Origin: Haemophilus parainfluenzae
Lineage (GTDB): Bacteria > Pseudomonadota > Gammaproteobacteria > Enterobacterales > Pasteurellaceae
DNA: 64,000 nt
Assembly: GCF_900450995.1 (NCBI RefSeq)
Contig: NZ_UGHY01000002.1
Location: 1,483,001 to 1,547,000, forward strand
Direction: 5' to 3'
Below are positions 39,753-51,228 of this stretch, piece by piece (the first letter of the stretch is position 1; every line of letters starts with the position of its first letter). A program made the translations under genes and the position numbers. The notes under the pieces were generated by a model. That model was not told the DNA's origin, did not search any database, and saw only the letters and a list, made by a program, of their open reading frames with translations.

Positions 39753-41291
39753 TTAAATTGGAAGAATTAAGCCAAGGTTAGCAAGCCAAATTGTTACCCC
39801 AGGTAGTATAAATTCAATTGAAAGGAAACCAACTAACGTTAATACAATAGTATAAGGCAATGCCATGTAGACCATTCTACCATAAGAAAGTTTAATTAAC
39901 GGTGCAAGCGATGATGTGAGTAAGAACAAGAATGCAGCTTGACCGTTTGGTGTCGCAACAGAAGGTAAGTTTGTCCCTGTATTGATTGCTACAGCAAGTA
40001 ATTCAAATTGATGCGGTGCAATAGCACCTGTCGCAAGCGCATGTTTCGCTTCATTGATATAAACCGTTGCAACGAATACGTTATCCGAAATTGCGGAAAG
40101 TAAACCGTTGAAACCGTAGAATAGCGCTAACTGTGTTTTCTCTTCAGAACTTAATACGAAGTGAATAATTGGCGCAAAGAGTTTTTGATCGATAATCACC
40201 GCAACAATAGAGAAAAATACCACTAATAACGCAGTGAAAGGTAAACTTTCTTGGAATGATTTACCAATGGCATGTTCATCAGTTACACCTGTAAAGGTTG
40301 TTGCAAGAATAATCACACTTAAACCAATCAAGCCGACAGCCGCTAAGTGGAAGGCTAAGCCTAAGATCAACCAAACCGCGATAATAGCTTGGACAGAAAG
40401 ACGAATCTTATCTTGTTTAGACATTTTTTGTGCATTTTCGCGATCTAAATCCGCTAAGACTTGCCATACTTCTTCTGGTAGTTTTTCGCCATAACCGAAT
40501 GCTTTAAATTTTTCAACTAAAATACAAGTGAGTAATCCACAGATAAAGACAGGAACAGTGACTGGCGCCATACGGAAGAAAAATTCAATGAAATTCCATT
40601 TAGCTTGTTCTGCAATGATTAAGTTTTGTGGTTCGCCCACCATGGTCATTACACCACCGAGTGCAGTCCCCACGCCAGCGTGCATCATTAAACTACGTAA
40701 GAAAGAGCGGAATTTTTCTAAGGTTTCGTGATTATTGATTTTGTTATCATCAGAAATATCAACCGCATCTTGTAGGTTTTTGCCTGATGCGACTTTGTGA
40801 TAAACCCCATAGAACCCCATGGCAACACTGATAATGACTGCTACAACTGTTAGTGCATCTAAGAATGCTGAAAGAAAGGCAGCACTGAAACAGAATGCTA
40901 AAGAAAGGGCGATTTTAGAACGAATGCGCACTAATAGTTTGGTGAAGACATAAAGCAAAAGTTGCTTCATAAAATAAATACCAGTCACCATGAAGATTAA
41001 AAGTAAAACCACTTCAAAGTTTGCTACGATCTCTGCTTTAACGTGTTCCGCATTTGTCATACCAATAGCAATGGCTTCAAATGCTAATAAACCACCTGGT
41101 TGAAGAGGGTAACATTTTAATGCCATGGCTAGGGTGAAAATAAATTCTGCGACGAGTAACCAGCCAGCCACAAATGGGCTTACCCAAAAAAATAAAATTG
41201 GATTAATTACCAGGAAGGCAATAATGGTTAATTTATACCAATCTGGACTCGTTCCCAGAAAGTTTTTCATAAATGCTTGTGTGTAAGTCAT
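39753..41291 (-). CDS. nhaB: Na+/H+ antiporter NhaB
   Basis: 512 residues, about a dozen membrane segments; contains [22 protein letters not shown] and [15 protein letters not shown] typical of NhaB. Exchanges Na+ for H+ in the inner membrane. Divergent from fadR, the same arrangement as in E. coli, where FadR overlaps nhaB control. Confidence 0.95.
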   Translation of the reverse strand: MTYTQAFMKNFLGTSPDWYKLTIIAFLVINPILFFWVSPFVAGWLLVAEFIFTLAMALKCYPLQPGGLLAFEAIAIGMTNAEHVKAEIVANFEVVLLLIFMVTGIYFMKQLLLYVFTKLLVRIRSKIALSLAFCFSAAFLSAFLDALTVVAVIISVAMGFYGVYHKVASGKNLQDAVDISDDNKINNHETLEKFRSFLRSLMMHAGVGTALGGVMTMVGEPQNLIIAEQAKWNFIEFFFRMAPVTVPVFICGLLTCILVEKFKAFGYGEKLPEEVWQVLADLDRENAQKMSKQDKIRLSVQAIIAVWLILGLAFHLAAVGLIGLSVIILATTFTGVTDEHAIGKSFQESLPFTALLVVFFSIVAVIIDQKLFAPIIHFVLSSEEKTQLALFYGFNGLLSAISDNVFVATVYINEAKHALATGAIAPHQFELLAVAINTGTNLPSVATPNGQAAFLFLLTSSLAPLIKLSYGRMVYMALPYTIVLTLVGFLSIEFILPGVTIWLANLGLILPI

Positions 41292-41350
41292 ATCGAACTC
41301 CGTTTTTTATAGTCCTGTCATTGTAATATATACTGCTTTAAAGGATAATA

Positions 41351-41358
41351 GACCAGTT
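41351..41358. promoter_or_regulatory. Possible FadR half-site between nhaB and fadR
   Basis: GACCAGTT matches the right half of the FadR operator (CTGGTC-N-GACCAG type); the left half is degenerate. Position in the divergent promoter region is suggestive only. Confidence 0.3.
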
Positions 41359-41424
41359 GAAGATTTAGTGAATAAATCACATTTTTTTGATCTTTTTAGA
41401 CTTTTTTATATTTATTTCATACTC

Positions 41425-42144
41425 ATGCAAACAGATAATACCCTTTTACGGGCTCAAAGCCCAGCCGCGCTTGCCGAAGAATATATTGTTAGAAGTATTT
41501 GGGATGATGTATTTCCCGCTGGCACTAACCTTCCTTCTGAACGTGATTTAGCTGATAAAATCGGCGTCACACGCACGACATTACGTGAGGTATTACAGCG
41601 TTTGGCTCGTGATGGCTGGCTTACCATTCAACATGGCAAACCGACAAAAGTCAATGATATTTGGGATACAGCGGGTCCAAGCATTATTGAAACCTTAATT
41701 ACTTTAGATCGTCAAAGCGCGCCGTTAATCATTGAAAATATGCTTTCATTGCGTAGTCGTATGTCTGAATCTTATATTTATGAAGCTGTAAAAAATTCGT
41801 ATAAAGCTTCGGTTGGTTTGTTTAAGGGGCTAGATTCATTAGAAAATACTGCTGAAAGCTATATGGAATTTGACTATGCGCTATTTCGTCAGTTTACCGT
41901 AATGGCTAATAAACCTTTCTATCGTTTGATTTTTAACAGTTTGCGTGGGGTTTATCACAAAATAGGGTTATTGTTTTTCAGCAAAGAAAAACATCGCCAA
42001 GTAACTTATGATTTCTATGTTGAATTGCGTGAGATTTGCGAAAAAGGCCAGTCAGATTTGGTGGTGGACTGTATTCGTAAACACAAACAAGTTACTTCCG
42101 CTTACTGGCGAGCCATTTTAGAAAATTTGCCAAAAGATTTATAG
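41425..42144 (+). CDS. fadR: Fatty acid metabolism regulator FadR
   Basis: 239 residues from ATG 41425 (MQTDNTLLRAQSPAALAEEYIV), the exact family length; the earlier in-frame ATG at 41368 is unlikely. N-terminal GntR winged helix (LPSERDLADKIGVTRTTLREVLQRLARDGW) and C-terminal acyl-CoA binding helices. It represses beta-oxidation and activates unsaturated fatty acid synthesis genes in studied species. Confidence 0.94.
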   Translation: MQTDNTLLRAQSPAALAEEYIVRSIWDDVFPAGTNLPSERDLADKIGVTRTTLREVLQRLARDGWLTIQHGKPTKVNDIWDTAGPSIIETLITLDRQSAPLIIENMLSLRSRMSESYIYEAVKNSYKASVGLFKGLDSLENTAESYMEFDYALFRQFTVMANKPFYRLIFNSLRGVYHKIGLLFFSKEKHRQVTYDFYVELREICEKGQSDLVVDCIRKHKQVTSAYWRAILENLPKDL

Positions 42145-42159
42145 CAGCAGAATAATATT

Positions 42160-42189
42160 AAAAGTGCGGTTGAAAATGACCGCACTTTT
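42160..42189. terminator. Inverted-USS terminator after fadR
   Basis: AAAAGTGCGGT / ACCGCACTTTT with an 8-base loop followed by T-rich sequence. Confidence 0.9.
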
Positions 42190-42212
42190 CCTTATATCAA
42201 AGACTCAATATT

Positions 42213-42947
42213 ATGCGAATTCCAAGAATTTATCATCCCGAATCCCTTAAAAATCAATCTATTTGCCAACTTTCAGAGGACGCGGCTAATCACGTAGGAC
42301 GTGTGCTTCGTATGACTGAAGGTGAGCAAATTGAATTATTTGATGGAAGTAATCATATTTATCCAGCGAAAATTATTGAAGCGAGCAAAAAAGCCGTTAA
42401 GGTGGATATTCTTGGTTGTGAATTAAGTGATAAAGAGTCGAATTTATCGATTCATTTAGGGCAGGTTATTTCACGTGGTGATCGAATGGAATTTACCATT
42501 CAAAAATCCGTAGAGTTGGGCGTGAATGTGATTACACCATTATGGTCAGAACGCTGTGGCGTGAAGTTAGATGGTGAGCGTATGGATAAGAAAATCCAAC
42601 AATGGCAAAAAATTGCCATTGCAGCTTGTGAACAATGTGGCCGTAACGTTGTGCCAGAAATTCGTCCGTTAATGAAATTACAAGATTGGTGTGCAGAAAA
42701 TGATGGCGCGTTGAAATTGAATTTACATCCAAGAGCCCAATATTCTATTAAAACCTTGCCTTCTATTCCCAAAGAAGGGGTTCGTTTGCTTATTGGTTCA
42801 GAAGGCGGTTTATCACCTCAAGAAATCGCTCAAACTGAACAACAAGGATTTACTGAAATTTTATTAGGAAAGCGTGTGTTACGCACAGAAACGGCTTCTT
42901 TAGCAGCGATTAGTGCGTTGCAAATTTGTTTTGGAGATTTGGGATAA
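42213..42947 (+). CDS. rsmE: 16S rRNA m3U1498 methyltransferase RsmE
   Basis: 244 residues. N-terminal PUA-like domain and C-terminal SPOUT fold with the knot motif [21 protein letters not shown] and [20 protein letters not shown]. First gene of rsmE-yqgE-ruvX, with successive one-base overlaps. Confidence 0.95.
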   Translation: MRIPRIYHPESLKNQSICQLSEDAANHVGRVLRMTEGEQIELFDGSNHIYPAKIIEASKKAVKVDILGCELSDKESNLSIHLGQVISRGDRMEFTIQKSVELGVNVITPLWSERCGVKLDGERMDKKIQQWQKIAIAACEQCGRNVVPEIRPLMKLQDWCAENDGALKLNLHPRAQYSIKTLPSIPKEGVRLLIGSEGGLSPQEIAQTEQQGFTEILLGKRVLRTETASLAAISALQICFGDLG

Positions 42948-43507
42948 TGATGGATTTACAAGGGCAATTTTTAATTGCGATGCCACAGTTGGAGGATTAT
43001 TTCCAAAATACTGTGGTGTATATGTGTGAGCATAATGAGCAAGGTTCGATGGGCTTAGTGATTAATCAACCCACTGATTTAAGTATTGCTGAGTTGTATT
43101 CAAAAATGAATTTTATGATGAAAAATGACCGCACTTTTAGCAATGAACTTGTGCTTGCAGGTGGGCCGGTACATTCTGAGCGTGGTTTTATTCTGCATAA
43201 GAAAACTGCGAAAGAATTTGAGCATAGTTATAAAATTACCGATGAGATGTATCTCACCACATCGGCTGATATTGTGGAAACCTTTGGTTCAGAGGATGCG
43301 CCCGAAAAATATCTTGTTTCGCTCGGTTGTGCCAGTTGGACAGCGGGACAGCTAGAACAAGAGATTGCAGATAATGCATGGCTAGTCGCGCCAGCGTCAG
43401 ACACCATTTTATTTGAAACGATTTATGAAGATCGTTACCCCGCCGCGAATCAATTATTGGGGATTAATCCTCATAATTTTGTCTTTTCACAAGTAGGGCA
43501 TAGTTAA
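42947..43507 (+). CDS. yqgE: YqgE/AlgH family protein (UPF0301)
   Basis: 186 residues. Start ATG 42947 overlaps the rsmE stop; the upstream extension to 42926 is spurious. Family motifs [40 protein letters not shown] and [17 protein letters not shown]. Function unclear. The next gene ruvX overlaps by one base. Confidence 0.92.
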   Translation: MMDLQGQFLIAMPQLEDYFQNTVVYMCEHNEQGSMGLVINQPTDLSIAELYSKMNFMMKNDRTFSNELVLAGGPVHSERGFILHKKTAKEFEHSYKITDEMYLTTSADIVETFGSEDAPEKYLVSLGCASWTAGQLEQEIADNAWLVAPASDTILFETIYEDRYPAANQLLGINPHNFVFSQVGHS

Positions 43508-43926
43508 TGGACATCACGGCAATCGCGTTTGATTTTGGCACAAAAAGCATTGGTTGTGCCGTCGGGCAAAGTATCACGGGGACGGCGCAAGCGTTACCGG
43601 CATTTAAAGCGCAAGATGGAATTCCAAATTGGGATGCTATTGAAAAATGCTTAAAAGACTGGAAACCTGATGTTATTGTGGTGGGGTTGCCTTTAAATAT
43701 GGATGGTACCGAGCAAGATTTAACACTTCGTGCGAAAAAATTTGCCAATCGCTTAAATGGTCGTTTCGGTATCAAAGTCGAACTGCAAGATGAGCGCTTA
43801 ACGACGGTTTCTGCTCGAGATGAAATTTTTCAGCGTGGTGGTTATCGTGCTCTCAATAAAGGTAAAGTAGATGGGATCTCTGCTTGCCTGATCTTAGAAA
43901 GTTGGTTTGAAAACTATTCAGAATAA
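43507..43926 (+). CDS. ruvX: Holliday junction resolvase-like / pre-16S rRNA nuclease YqgF (RuvX)
   Basis: 139 residues, RNase H-like fold: [41 protein letters not shown] and the final [14 protein letters not shown] give the acidic residues. Processes the 5' end of 16S rRNA in E. coli. Last gene of the coupled trio. Confidence 0.94.
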   Translation: MDITAIAFDFGTKSIGCAVGQSITGTAQALPAFKAQDGIPNWDAIEKCLKDWKPDVIVVGLPLNMDGTEQDLTLRAKKFANRLNGRFGIKVELQDERLTTVSARDEIFQRGGYRALNKGKVDGISACLILESWFENYSE

Positions 43927-43935
43927 GCCAAAAAT

Positions 43936-43967
43936 AAACCGCACTTTAAGGTGCGGTTTGTTGTATT
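43936..43967. terminator. Terminator between ruvX and pgeF
   Basis: AAACCGCAC / GTGCGGTTT stem with 6-base loop, built on a USS-like sequence, followed by TGTTGTATT. Confidence 0.85.
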
Positions 43968-43974
43968 GATAGGT

Positions 43975-44712
43975 TTATTTTTTTATCCAAATTAGACTCG
44001 CCATTCTTCCTGTTTTGCCATCTCGACGATAGGAAAAGAAGCTCTCTTTTTCATTGAATGTGCAATGCTCCCCGCCGTAAATTTGGGTAATTCCTAATTT
44101 GTTGAGACGTTGTGTGGCGATTTGATAAAGATTGCCAAGGTATTTTCCTGCTTCATTCGGATCGGGTCGAAAAGCCATTTCTGCAATCGGGTTAAAAGCC
44201 ATAAATTGCTCAATCACTTCTTTACCAACTTGGAATGCATTAGGGCCGATAGCAGGGCCAAACCACGCAATAATCTCTTCGGGGGCAGATTGGAAACATT
44301 TCACGGTTTCTTCTAATACACCATCACAGAGCCCACGCCAGCCCGCATGTGCCGCAGCTACTTCAGTCCCTTGCTTATTGGTGAATAAAACCGGCAAGCA
44401 ATCAGCCGTCATCACTAAACATACTTGGTTAGGTTGATTGGTGTAAACCGCATCAGCTTCGAAATTATTGCCCTCATAAGGTATCGTAATCACACGAGTA
44501 CTGTGCGTTTGATTTAAAAACAACGGGAAATGTGGCAGATTAAATTTTTCGACCAATAAAGTGCGGTTAGTTTTGACTGCACTTTTATCATCTTCGACAT
44601 GATCACCCAAATTGAAACTATCGAAAGGCGGCAGGCTTACGCCACCTTCTCTTGTGGTTGTAAAAGCTTGGATATGTGGTGGAACATTCCAGTTTGGAAC
44701 AATGGTTTTCAT
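43975..44712 (-). CDS. pgeF: Peptidoglycan editing factor / laccase-domain protein PgeF (YfiH)
   Basis: 245 residues, Cu-oxidase_4 domain: TREGGVSLPPFDSFNLGDHV, CLVMTADCLPVLF, VAAAHAGWRGLCDGV with conserved Cys and His ligands. Homologues act on mis-made peptidoglycan precursors and on purine nucleosides. The start lies 2 bases beyond the rluD stop, so it is coupled with rluD. Confidence 0.94.
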   Translation of the reverse strand: MKTIVPNWNVPPHIQAFTTTREGGVSLPPFDSFNLGDHVEDDKSAVKTNRTLLVEKFNLPHFPLFLNQTHSTRVITIPYEGNNFEADAVYTNQPNQVCLVMTADCLPVLFTNKQGTEVAAAHAGWRGLCDGVLEETVKCFQSAPEEIIAWFGPAIGPNAFQVGKEVIEQFMAFNPIAEMAFRPDPNEAGKYLGNLYQIATQRLNKLGITQIYGGEHCTFNEKESFFSYRRDGKTGRMASLIWIKK

Positions 44713-44713
44713 C

Positions 44714-45686
44714 TTAGTAATCCAACTCGTCTTTGTGTTCGAGGTAATCCGCTTTTAAGGCATGCAGTAATTCGACAAAGTCATCTGGCAATGGGGCATA
44801 CCATTCCATCATTTCACCTGTGATAGGATGAGCTAAACGCAACATAACCGCATGTAAGGCTTGGCGTTTAAAATTGCGTAGCACCTCAGTGAAGGCTTCG
44901 CTTGCATTTTTAGGTGGGCGAGGGCGGCCTCCGTAAGTTTGATCACCCAATAGTGGATGTGCAATATGTGCCATGTGAACACGAATTTGGTGAGTACGGC
45001 CCGTTTCTAAACGTAAGCGTAAGCGGGTGTAATTACGGAAATTCTCCATAATGCGATAGTGCGTCACAGCTGGTTTACCCATTGGGTGAACCGCCATCAA
45101 TGTGCGTTTTGTGGCATGACGAGCCATTGGCTGATCTACGGTGCCACCTTTGGTCATAATGCCACTAGCAACGGCTTCGTATTCACGAGTGATCTTACGT
45201 TTTTGTAAATCGCGCACAAGTTTCGTTTGTGCAGGAATCGTTTTAGCGACAACCATGAGACCCGTTGTGTCTTTATCTAAACGATGCACAATCCCTGCGC
45301 GCGGTACTTCGGCAATAGGTGGATAGTGATAGAGTAGCGCGTTAAGTACCGTGCCATTTGGATTGCCTGCACCAGGGTGAACCACAAGATCTTTAGGTTT
45401 GTTAATCACGATAATATCGTCATCTTCATAAACGATATTGAGCGGAATATTTTGTGGCTCAAAACGGTTTTCATCTTCCACTTCTACCGAAATTTCAATT
45501 TGCTCTCCGCCATAAACTTTTGCACGGGGATATCGGTAATTTCACCGTTCATTTTTACTTGTTTTGCTTCAATCCAGGTTTTTAAACGCGAACGGGAATA
45601 TTCTGGAACAACTCTGCGAGGGTTTGGTCTAAACGCTGTCCCATTTGTTCGGGCTGAACTTCAGCCGTTAAGGTAATTTGTGGCAT
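44714..45686 (-). pseudogene. rluD: 23S rRNA pseudouridine synthase RluD, disrupted by two single-base deletions
   Basis: From ATG 45686 the gene reads MPQITLTAEVQPEQMGQRL then stops after frameshifting. Restoring one C at 45605-45606 gives the S4-domain segment AELFPEYSRSRLKTWIEAKQ, and restoring one C in the GGGG run at 45526-45529 gives DIPRAKVYGGEQIEISVEVE leading into the open frame. The reconstructed protein has 324 residues, the normal RluD length. The uninterrupted frame 45481-44714 (255 residues) holds the whole catalytic domain (HRLDKDTTGLMV with catalytic Asp) but lacks the S4 domain. RluD modifies U1911/1915/1917 of 23S rRNA. Confidence 0.85.
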
Positions 45687-45795
45687 AAAAAATCCATCTA
45701 AAAATTTAAAAAGTTGGCTTATTGTGTAATGTTCTATACAATATTCGTTAATTGTAACTTATTTATTGATTTTCGTAAAAATTAAGGAAAAAAGA

Positions 45796-46587
45796 ATGCG
45801 TAAAATAAAATCTCTCGCGCTTATTGCTCTTACCTCATTCGCTATTGCAGCTTGTAGCAGTGGTAATAAAGAAGTGGAGCAAGCTTCTGTTGATGAGCTT
45901 TATTCAAAAGGCGCGGCTGCATTACAAGAAGGAAGCTATTCTGACTCGATTCGTTATTTAAAAGCAGCGACAGAGCGTTTCCCTGGTAGTACTTACCAAG
46001 AGCAAGCAATGCTTGATTTAATTTATGCAAACTATAAAACACAAGATTACACAGCAACGTTGGTTACTGTAGATAACTACTTACAGCAATTCCCACAAAG
46101 TCCAAACCGTGACTATGCAGTGTATATGGCGGGTTTAACAAACTTAGCGACTGCCGATAACATGATCCAAGATTTCTTTGGTATCGATCGTGCAACGCGT
46201 GAAACAACTTCAATGAAAACGGCGTTTTCTAACTTCCAAAGCTTAGTGCGTGCGTTCCCAAATAGCCCATATTCACAAGATGCGGTAGCACGTATGGCGT
46301 ATATCAAAGACTCATTAGCACGTCATGAATTAGAAATTGCTAAATTCTATGCAAAACGTGATGCGTGGGTTGCGGTATCAAACCGTGTAGTGGGTATGTT
46401 GCAACAATATCCGGATGCAAAAGCGACTTACGAAGGTTTATTCTTAATGAAAGAAGCATACGAGAAAATGGGTTTACAACAATTAGCGAACCAAACCCAG
46501 CAAGTTATCGATGCGAATAAAGATAAACAATTTGCGGAAGTTAAAAAACCGGAAGAGTCTGATTTAACTCAACCAGTTAAAAAATAA
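45796..46587 (+). CDS. bamD: Outer membrane assembly lipoprotein BamD (ComL)
   Basis: 263 residues from ATG 45796 (MRKIKSLALIALTSFAIAACSSG); lipobox IAAC. TPR repeats (SVDELYSKGAAALQEGSYSDSIRYLKAATERFPGS). Essential partner of BamA in inserting outer-membrane proteins. In Haemophilus known as ComL because of an effect on competence. AAGGAAAAA site precedes the ATG. Divergent from rluD, order as in H. influenzae. Confidence 0.96.
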   Translation: MRKIKSLALIALTSFAIAACSSGNKEVEQASVDELYSKGAAALQEGSYSDSIRYLKAATERFPGSTYQEQAMLDLIYANYKTQDYTATLVTVDNYLQQFPQSPNRDYAVYMAGLTNLATADNMIQDFFGIDRATRETTSMKTAFSNFQSLVRAFPNSPYSQDAVARMAYIKDSLARHELEIAKFYAKRDAWVAVSNRVVGMLQQYPDAKATYEGLFLMKEAYEKMGLQQLANQTQQVIDANKDKQFAEVKKPEESDLTQPVKK

Positions 46588-46589
46588 TT

Positions 46590-46609
46590 CTCGTCCCTTG
46601 TGGGACGAG
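46590..46609 (+). other. Hairpin after bamD without T-run
   Basis: CTCGTCCC-TTGT-GGGACGAG, a strong 8-bp GC-rich stem 3 bases after the stop codon, with no poly-T. May stabilise the bamD 3' end or be a weak terminator. Confidence 0.55.
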
Positions 46610-46680
46610 CTTGAATAAGCAAAATTATTCAAATAAAGGCTAGTCAAACTAATCAAATTGAGCTAGTATAAATTTAAAAG

Positions 46681-46878
46681 ATTTCCTGGGGTGTTCGTGG
46701 ATGGGTTATGTCCCTGAGCCGATACTTAGAACTTTATAAATCGGTTTCCCGCCATTGGTGTGTAGGCTTGACCTTTGACTTTGTCATTGGACTAAAGAAA
46801 CCTAAAAATGGCCTTACCGGTTTCCTTGGACCGTCGGGTTCAAGGACTACTACTCGTAGCGGCACTCTGGGACCTTCC
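46681..46878 (+). ncRNA. ssrS: 6S RNA
   Basis: About 198 bases matching the 6S RNA plan: 5' arm beginning ATTTCCTGGGGTGTTCG pairs with the 3' arm CTCTGGGACCTTCC; conserved TCCCTGAGCCGATA near 46711; and GGTTCAAGGACTAC near the right bulge arm. TATAAA at 46667-46672 is a likely -10. 6S RNA binds sigma-70 RNA polymerase as a promoter mimic in stationary phase. It precedes fau, the ssrS-ygfA arrangement of gammaproteobacteria, and the ORF that starts at 46808 inside it is spurious. Confidence 0.95.
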
Positions 46879-46903
46879 TCTTAAATCCATTCTTTCCAAT
46901 CGA

Positions 46904-47476
46904 ATGAAATCAACACAGCAAACGCTTCGCAATCAGCTCCGTCAACAAATTCGTAAAACACGAGCCAATTTGACCGCACTTCAGCAGCAACAGGCAGAAG
47001 ATTCCATCACTCAGCAAGCGCTTGCATTAATTGAAGCACAAAATGCGCAGCATATTGCCTTGTATGTTTCCTTTGATGGTGAAATCTCCACGGAGAAACT
47101 GATCAAAACCCTTTGGGCACAAGATAAACACGTTTATTTGCCGGTATTGCACCCTTTCAATCCTAATCATCTTTTGTTCTTACGTTATTTGCCAGATACA
47201 CCAATGGTGAAAAATAAATTTGGCATTTGGGAGCCCAAACTTAATGTACAAAACGTATTGCCTTTGGATGAATTAGACATTCTTTTTACACCACTTGTTG
47301 CTTTTGATAAACAAGGGAATCGTCTTGGCATGGGCGGTGGTTTTTATGACCGAACCTTACAAAATTGGCAAAATTCTTCTTTTATTCCTGTGGGATTAGC
47401 TCATCAATGTCAGCAAGTTGAACAACTTCCAACAGAAGTATGGGACGTGCCACTTCATCAAATCTTAGTTGCTTAA
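46904..47476 (+). CDS. fau: 5-formyltetrahydrofolate cyclo-ligase
   Basis: 190 residues from ATG 46904 (MKSTQQTLRNQLRQQIRKTR); the longer frame from 46808 lies in 6S RNA. Conserved GMGGGFYDRTL nucleotide/folate-binding motif near residue 145. It converts 5-formyl-THF to methenyl-THF. The same transcript as 6S RNA in other gammaproteobacteria. One USS at about 46973. Confidence 0.93.
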   Translation: MKSTQQTLRNQLRQQIRKTRANLTALQQQQAEDSITQQALALIEAQNAQHIALYVSFDGEISTEKLIKTLWAQDKHVYLPVLHPFNPNHLLFLRYLPDTPMVKNKFGIWEPKLNVQNVLPLDELDILFTPLVAFDKQGNRLGMGGGFYDRTLQNWQNSSFIPVGLAHQCQQVEQLPTEVWDVPLHQILVA

Positions 47477-47530
47477 ACCTATCAAGAAGTAAAATTTGAT
47501 AGAAAAAATTAAAAATTGTCGATTTTTTCT

Positions 47531-47560
47531 CTTGAAATACCAAAAAAGGGTCTTATTTAA
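47531..47560 (+). promoter_or_regulatory. Probable sigma-32 (heat shock) promoter of clpB
   Basis: CTTGAAA at 47531-47537 is a perfect heat-shock -35; about 13 bases later the -10 region GTCTTATTT is only a partial match to CCCCATNT. Position about 50-80 bases before clpB fits. Confidence 0.6.
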
Positions 47561-47611
47561 TTACTCATAAAGGGGATGACCCCGAGTATTTAATGCAGGA
47601 GAAGATAAGAT

Positions 47612-50182
47612 ATGAATATTGAAAAATTTACCACTAAATTCCAACAAGCACTCAGTGAAGCACAGTCATTAGCGCTTGGTAAAGATAATCAGTTTATCGA
47701 ACCAGTGCATTTATTGGCCGCACTTTTAAATCAACAAGACGGTTCAATTGCACCAATTTTAACGACCAGTGGTGTGAATGTAGCGTTATTGCGTAATGAA
47801 TTAAACGCCGAATTGAATAAATTGCCACAAGTGTCGGGTAATGGCGGTGATGTGCAAATTTCCCGTCAATTACTTAATTTGTTGAATTTATGTGACAAAT
47901 TAGCTCAACAAAAACAAGATAAATTTATTTCTAGTGAATTGTTCTTATTAGCCGCGCTTGAAGAGCGAGGCACATTAAATGACATTTTGAAAAAATGTGG
48001 TGCGAAAAAAGAACAAATTCTACAAGCGATCCAACATATTCGTGGAGGAGAAAGCGTGAACGATCAAAATGCAGAAGAAAGCAGACAAGCTCTTGAAAAA
48101 TATACCATTGATTTAACAGCTCGTGCTGAAAGTGGCAAACTCGACCCGGTTATTGGTCGTGATGAAGAAATTCGTCGAGCCATTCAAGTATTGCAACGTC
48201 GTACCAAAAACAACCCGGTATTAATCGGTGAGCCTGGTGTAGGTAAAACCGCTATTGTAGAAGGTTTAGCACAACGTATTGTTAATGGTGAAGTGCCTGA
48301 AGGCTTAAAAAACAAACGTGTACTTTCTTTAGATATGGGTGCTTTGATTGCCGGTGCGAAATACCGCGGTGAGTTTGAAGAGCGCTTAAAAGCTGTTTTA
48401 AATGAATTATCAAAAGAAGAAGGTCGCGTGATCCTCTTTATTGATGAAATCCATACCATGGTTGGTGCAGGTAAAACTGATGGTGCGATGGATGCGGGTA
48501 ACTTATTAAAACCAAGTTTAGCACGTGGTGAATTACACTGTGTGGGTGCAACAACACTAGATGAATATCGTCAATATATCGAGAAAGATGCCGCACTTGA
48601 GCGTCGTTTCCAAAAAGTCTTTGTGGATGAGCCAAGTATCGAAGATACCATTGCGATCTTACGTGGTTTGAAAGAGCGTTATGAGATCCATCACCATGTA
48701 GATATTACTGACCCGGCAATCGTGGCAGCAGCAACGCTTTCACACCGTTATATTTCCGATCGTCAATTGCCGGATAAAGCTATCGACTTAATCGATGAAG
48801 CCGCTTCGAGCATCCGTATGGAAATTGACTCTAAACCAGAGCCGCTAGATCGTCTTGAACGCCGTATTATCCAATTAAAATTGGAACAACAAGCATTACA
48901 AAAAGAAGAAGACGAAGCAAGTCGTAAGCGTTTAGACATGTTAGAAAAAGAGCTTGCTGATAAAGAACGCGAATACGCTGAACTTGAAGAAGTTTGGAAA
49001 TCAGAAAAAGCGACCCTTTCAGGTTCACAACACATCAAACAAGAGTTAGATGCGGCGAAAACTGAAATGGAACAAGCACGTCGTGCAGGTGATTTAAGTA
49101 AAATGTCTGAGCTTCAATACGGTCGTATTCCTGAATTGGAAAAACAACTTGCTGCCGCTGAAACCAGCGAAGGCAAAGAAATGACCTTATTGCGCTATCG
49201 TGTGACTGATGAGGAAATTGCCGAAGTGCTTTCTAAAGCAACAGGTATTCCTGTTTCTAAAATGATGGAAGGTGAGAAAGAAAAACTCTTACGCATGGAA
49301 GAAGAATTGCATAAACGCGTGATCGGTCAAGAAGAAGCGGTAGATGCGGTAGCAAATGCGATTCGTCGTAGCCGTGCAGGGCTTTCAGATCCTAATCGCC
49401 CAATTGGTTCATTCTTATTCTTAGGACCAACTGGTGTAGGTAAAACAGAGCTTTGCAAAACTTTGGCGAAATTCCTCTTTGACAGTGAAGATGCGATGGT
49501 ACGTATCGATATGTCAGAGTTTATGGAAAAACACAGCGTATCTCGTTTAGTGGGGGCACCTCCAGGCTATGTCGGCTATGAAGAAGGTGGTTATTTAACT
49601 GAAGCGGTGCGTCGCCGTCCATATTCGGTGATTTTGCTCGATGAAGTGGAAAAAGCACACGCAGATGTATTCAACATTTTATTACAAGTGTTGGATGATG
49701 GTCGTTTAACTGATGGTCAAGGTCGTACAGTAGACTTCCGTAACACCGTGGTGATTATGACCTCTAACTTGGGTTCTGATTTAATCCAAGGCAGCAAAGA
49801 CGAAAGCTATGGCGAAATGAAGGCCTTAGTGATGTCAGTGGTGAGCCAACATTTCCGTCCGGAATTCATCAACCGTATTGACGAAACGGTGGTATTCCAT
49901 CCACTTGGCAAAGACAATATCCGTGCGATTGCAAGCATTCAATTAGAACGTCTAGCAAAACGTATGGAAACTCGTGGCTACGAATTAGTGTTTACCGAAG
50001 CGTTATTAGATTTCATTGGTGAAGTCGGTTACGACCCAATTTATGGGGCGCGTCCATTAAAACGTGCAATCCAACAAGAGATCGAAAACAGCTTGGCTCA
50101 ACAAGTTCTATCTGGTCAATTATTACCAGGTAAAGTGGTCACCGTGGATTATGTGGATGGCAAAGTTCAAGCCAGACAATAA
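47612..50182 (+). CDS. clpB: ATP-dependent chaperone ClpB
   Basis: 856 residues. N domain (1-145), AAA+ 1 with Walker [11 protein letters not shown] (about 206), a long coiled-coil M domain (about 405-525) and AAA+ 2 with Walker [11 protein letters not shown] (about 607). It disaggregates proteins with DnaK. The Walker B IDEIH and LDEVE motifs are intact. CAGGAG before the ATG. An internal translation start at codon 149 is likely. Regulated by heat shock. Confidence 0.97.
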   Translation: MNIEKFTTKFQQALSEAQSLALGKDNQFIEPVHLLAALLNQQDGSIAPILTTSGVNVALLRNELNAELNKLPQVSGNGGDVQISRQLLNLLNLCDKLAQQKQDKFISSELFLLAALEERGTLNDILKKCGAKKEQILQAIQHIRGGESVNDQNAEESRQALEKYTIDLTARAESGKLDPVIGRDEEIRRAIQVLQRRTKNNPVLIGEPGVGKTAIVEGLAQRIVNGEVPEGLKNKRVLSLDMGALIAGAKYRGEFEERLKAVLNELSKEEGRVILFIDEIHTMVGAGKTDGAMDAGNLLKPSLARGELHCVGATTLDEYRQYIEKDAALERRFQKVFVDEPSIEDTIAILRGLKERYEIHHHVDITDPAIVAAATLSHRYISDRQLPDKAIDLIDEAASSIRMEIDSKPEPLDRLERRIIQLKLEQQALQKEEDEASRKRLDMLEKELADKEREYAELEEVWKSEKATLSGSQHIKQELDAAKTEMEQARRAGDLSKMSELQYGRIPELEKQLAAAETSEGKEMTLLRYRVTDEEIAEVLSKATGIPVSKMMEGEKEKLLRMEEELHKRVIGQEEAVDAVANAIRRSRAGLSDPNRPIGSFLFLGPTGVGKTELCKTLAKFLFDSEDAMVRIDMSEFMEKHSVSRLVGAPPGYVGYEEGGYLTEAVRRRPYSVILLDEVEKAHADVFNILLQVLDDGRLTDGQGRTVDFRNTVVIMTSNLGSDLIQGSKDESYGEMKALVMSVVSQHFRPEFINRIDETVVFHPLGKDNIRAIASIQLERLAKRMETRGYELVFTEALLDFIGEVGYDPIYGARPLKRAIQQEIENSLAQQVLSGQLLPGKVVTVDYVDGKVQARQ
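48044..48058 (+). promoter_or_regulatory. Internal ribosome binding site and GTG start for short ClpB
   Basis: GGAGGAG at 48044-48050 followed by AAAGC and GTG at 48056, which is codon 149 of clpB. E. coli ClpB has an internal start at Val149 giving the N-domain-less form; the same codon position here suggests conservation. Confidence 0.8.
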
Positions 50183-50195
50183 TTTGTAAAATGAA

Positions 50196-50227
50196 AAGCC
50201 ATTTAGTGAAAGCTAAATGGCTTTTTT
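50196..50227 (+). terminator. Terminator of clpB
   Basis: AAAAGCCATTTAG / CTAAATGGCTTTT stem with 6-base loop then T-run. Confidence 0.93.
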
Positions 50228-50294
50228 ATGCTTTGGTAAAAGATAAAATAGGGTAGAATGACGCTGTTTATTGCGTATAAAAATGAGGAAGAAA

Positions 50295-51227
<933 letters not shown>

Positions 51228-51228
<1 letters not shown>

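Noticed and set aside
46808..46903. N-terminal extension of the formyl-THF cyclo-ligase
   Set aside because: It lies within 6S RNA and has no similarity to the family; ATG 46904 gives the normal length.
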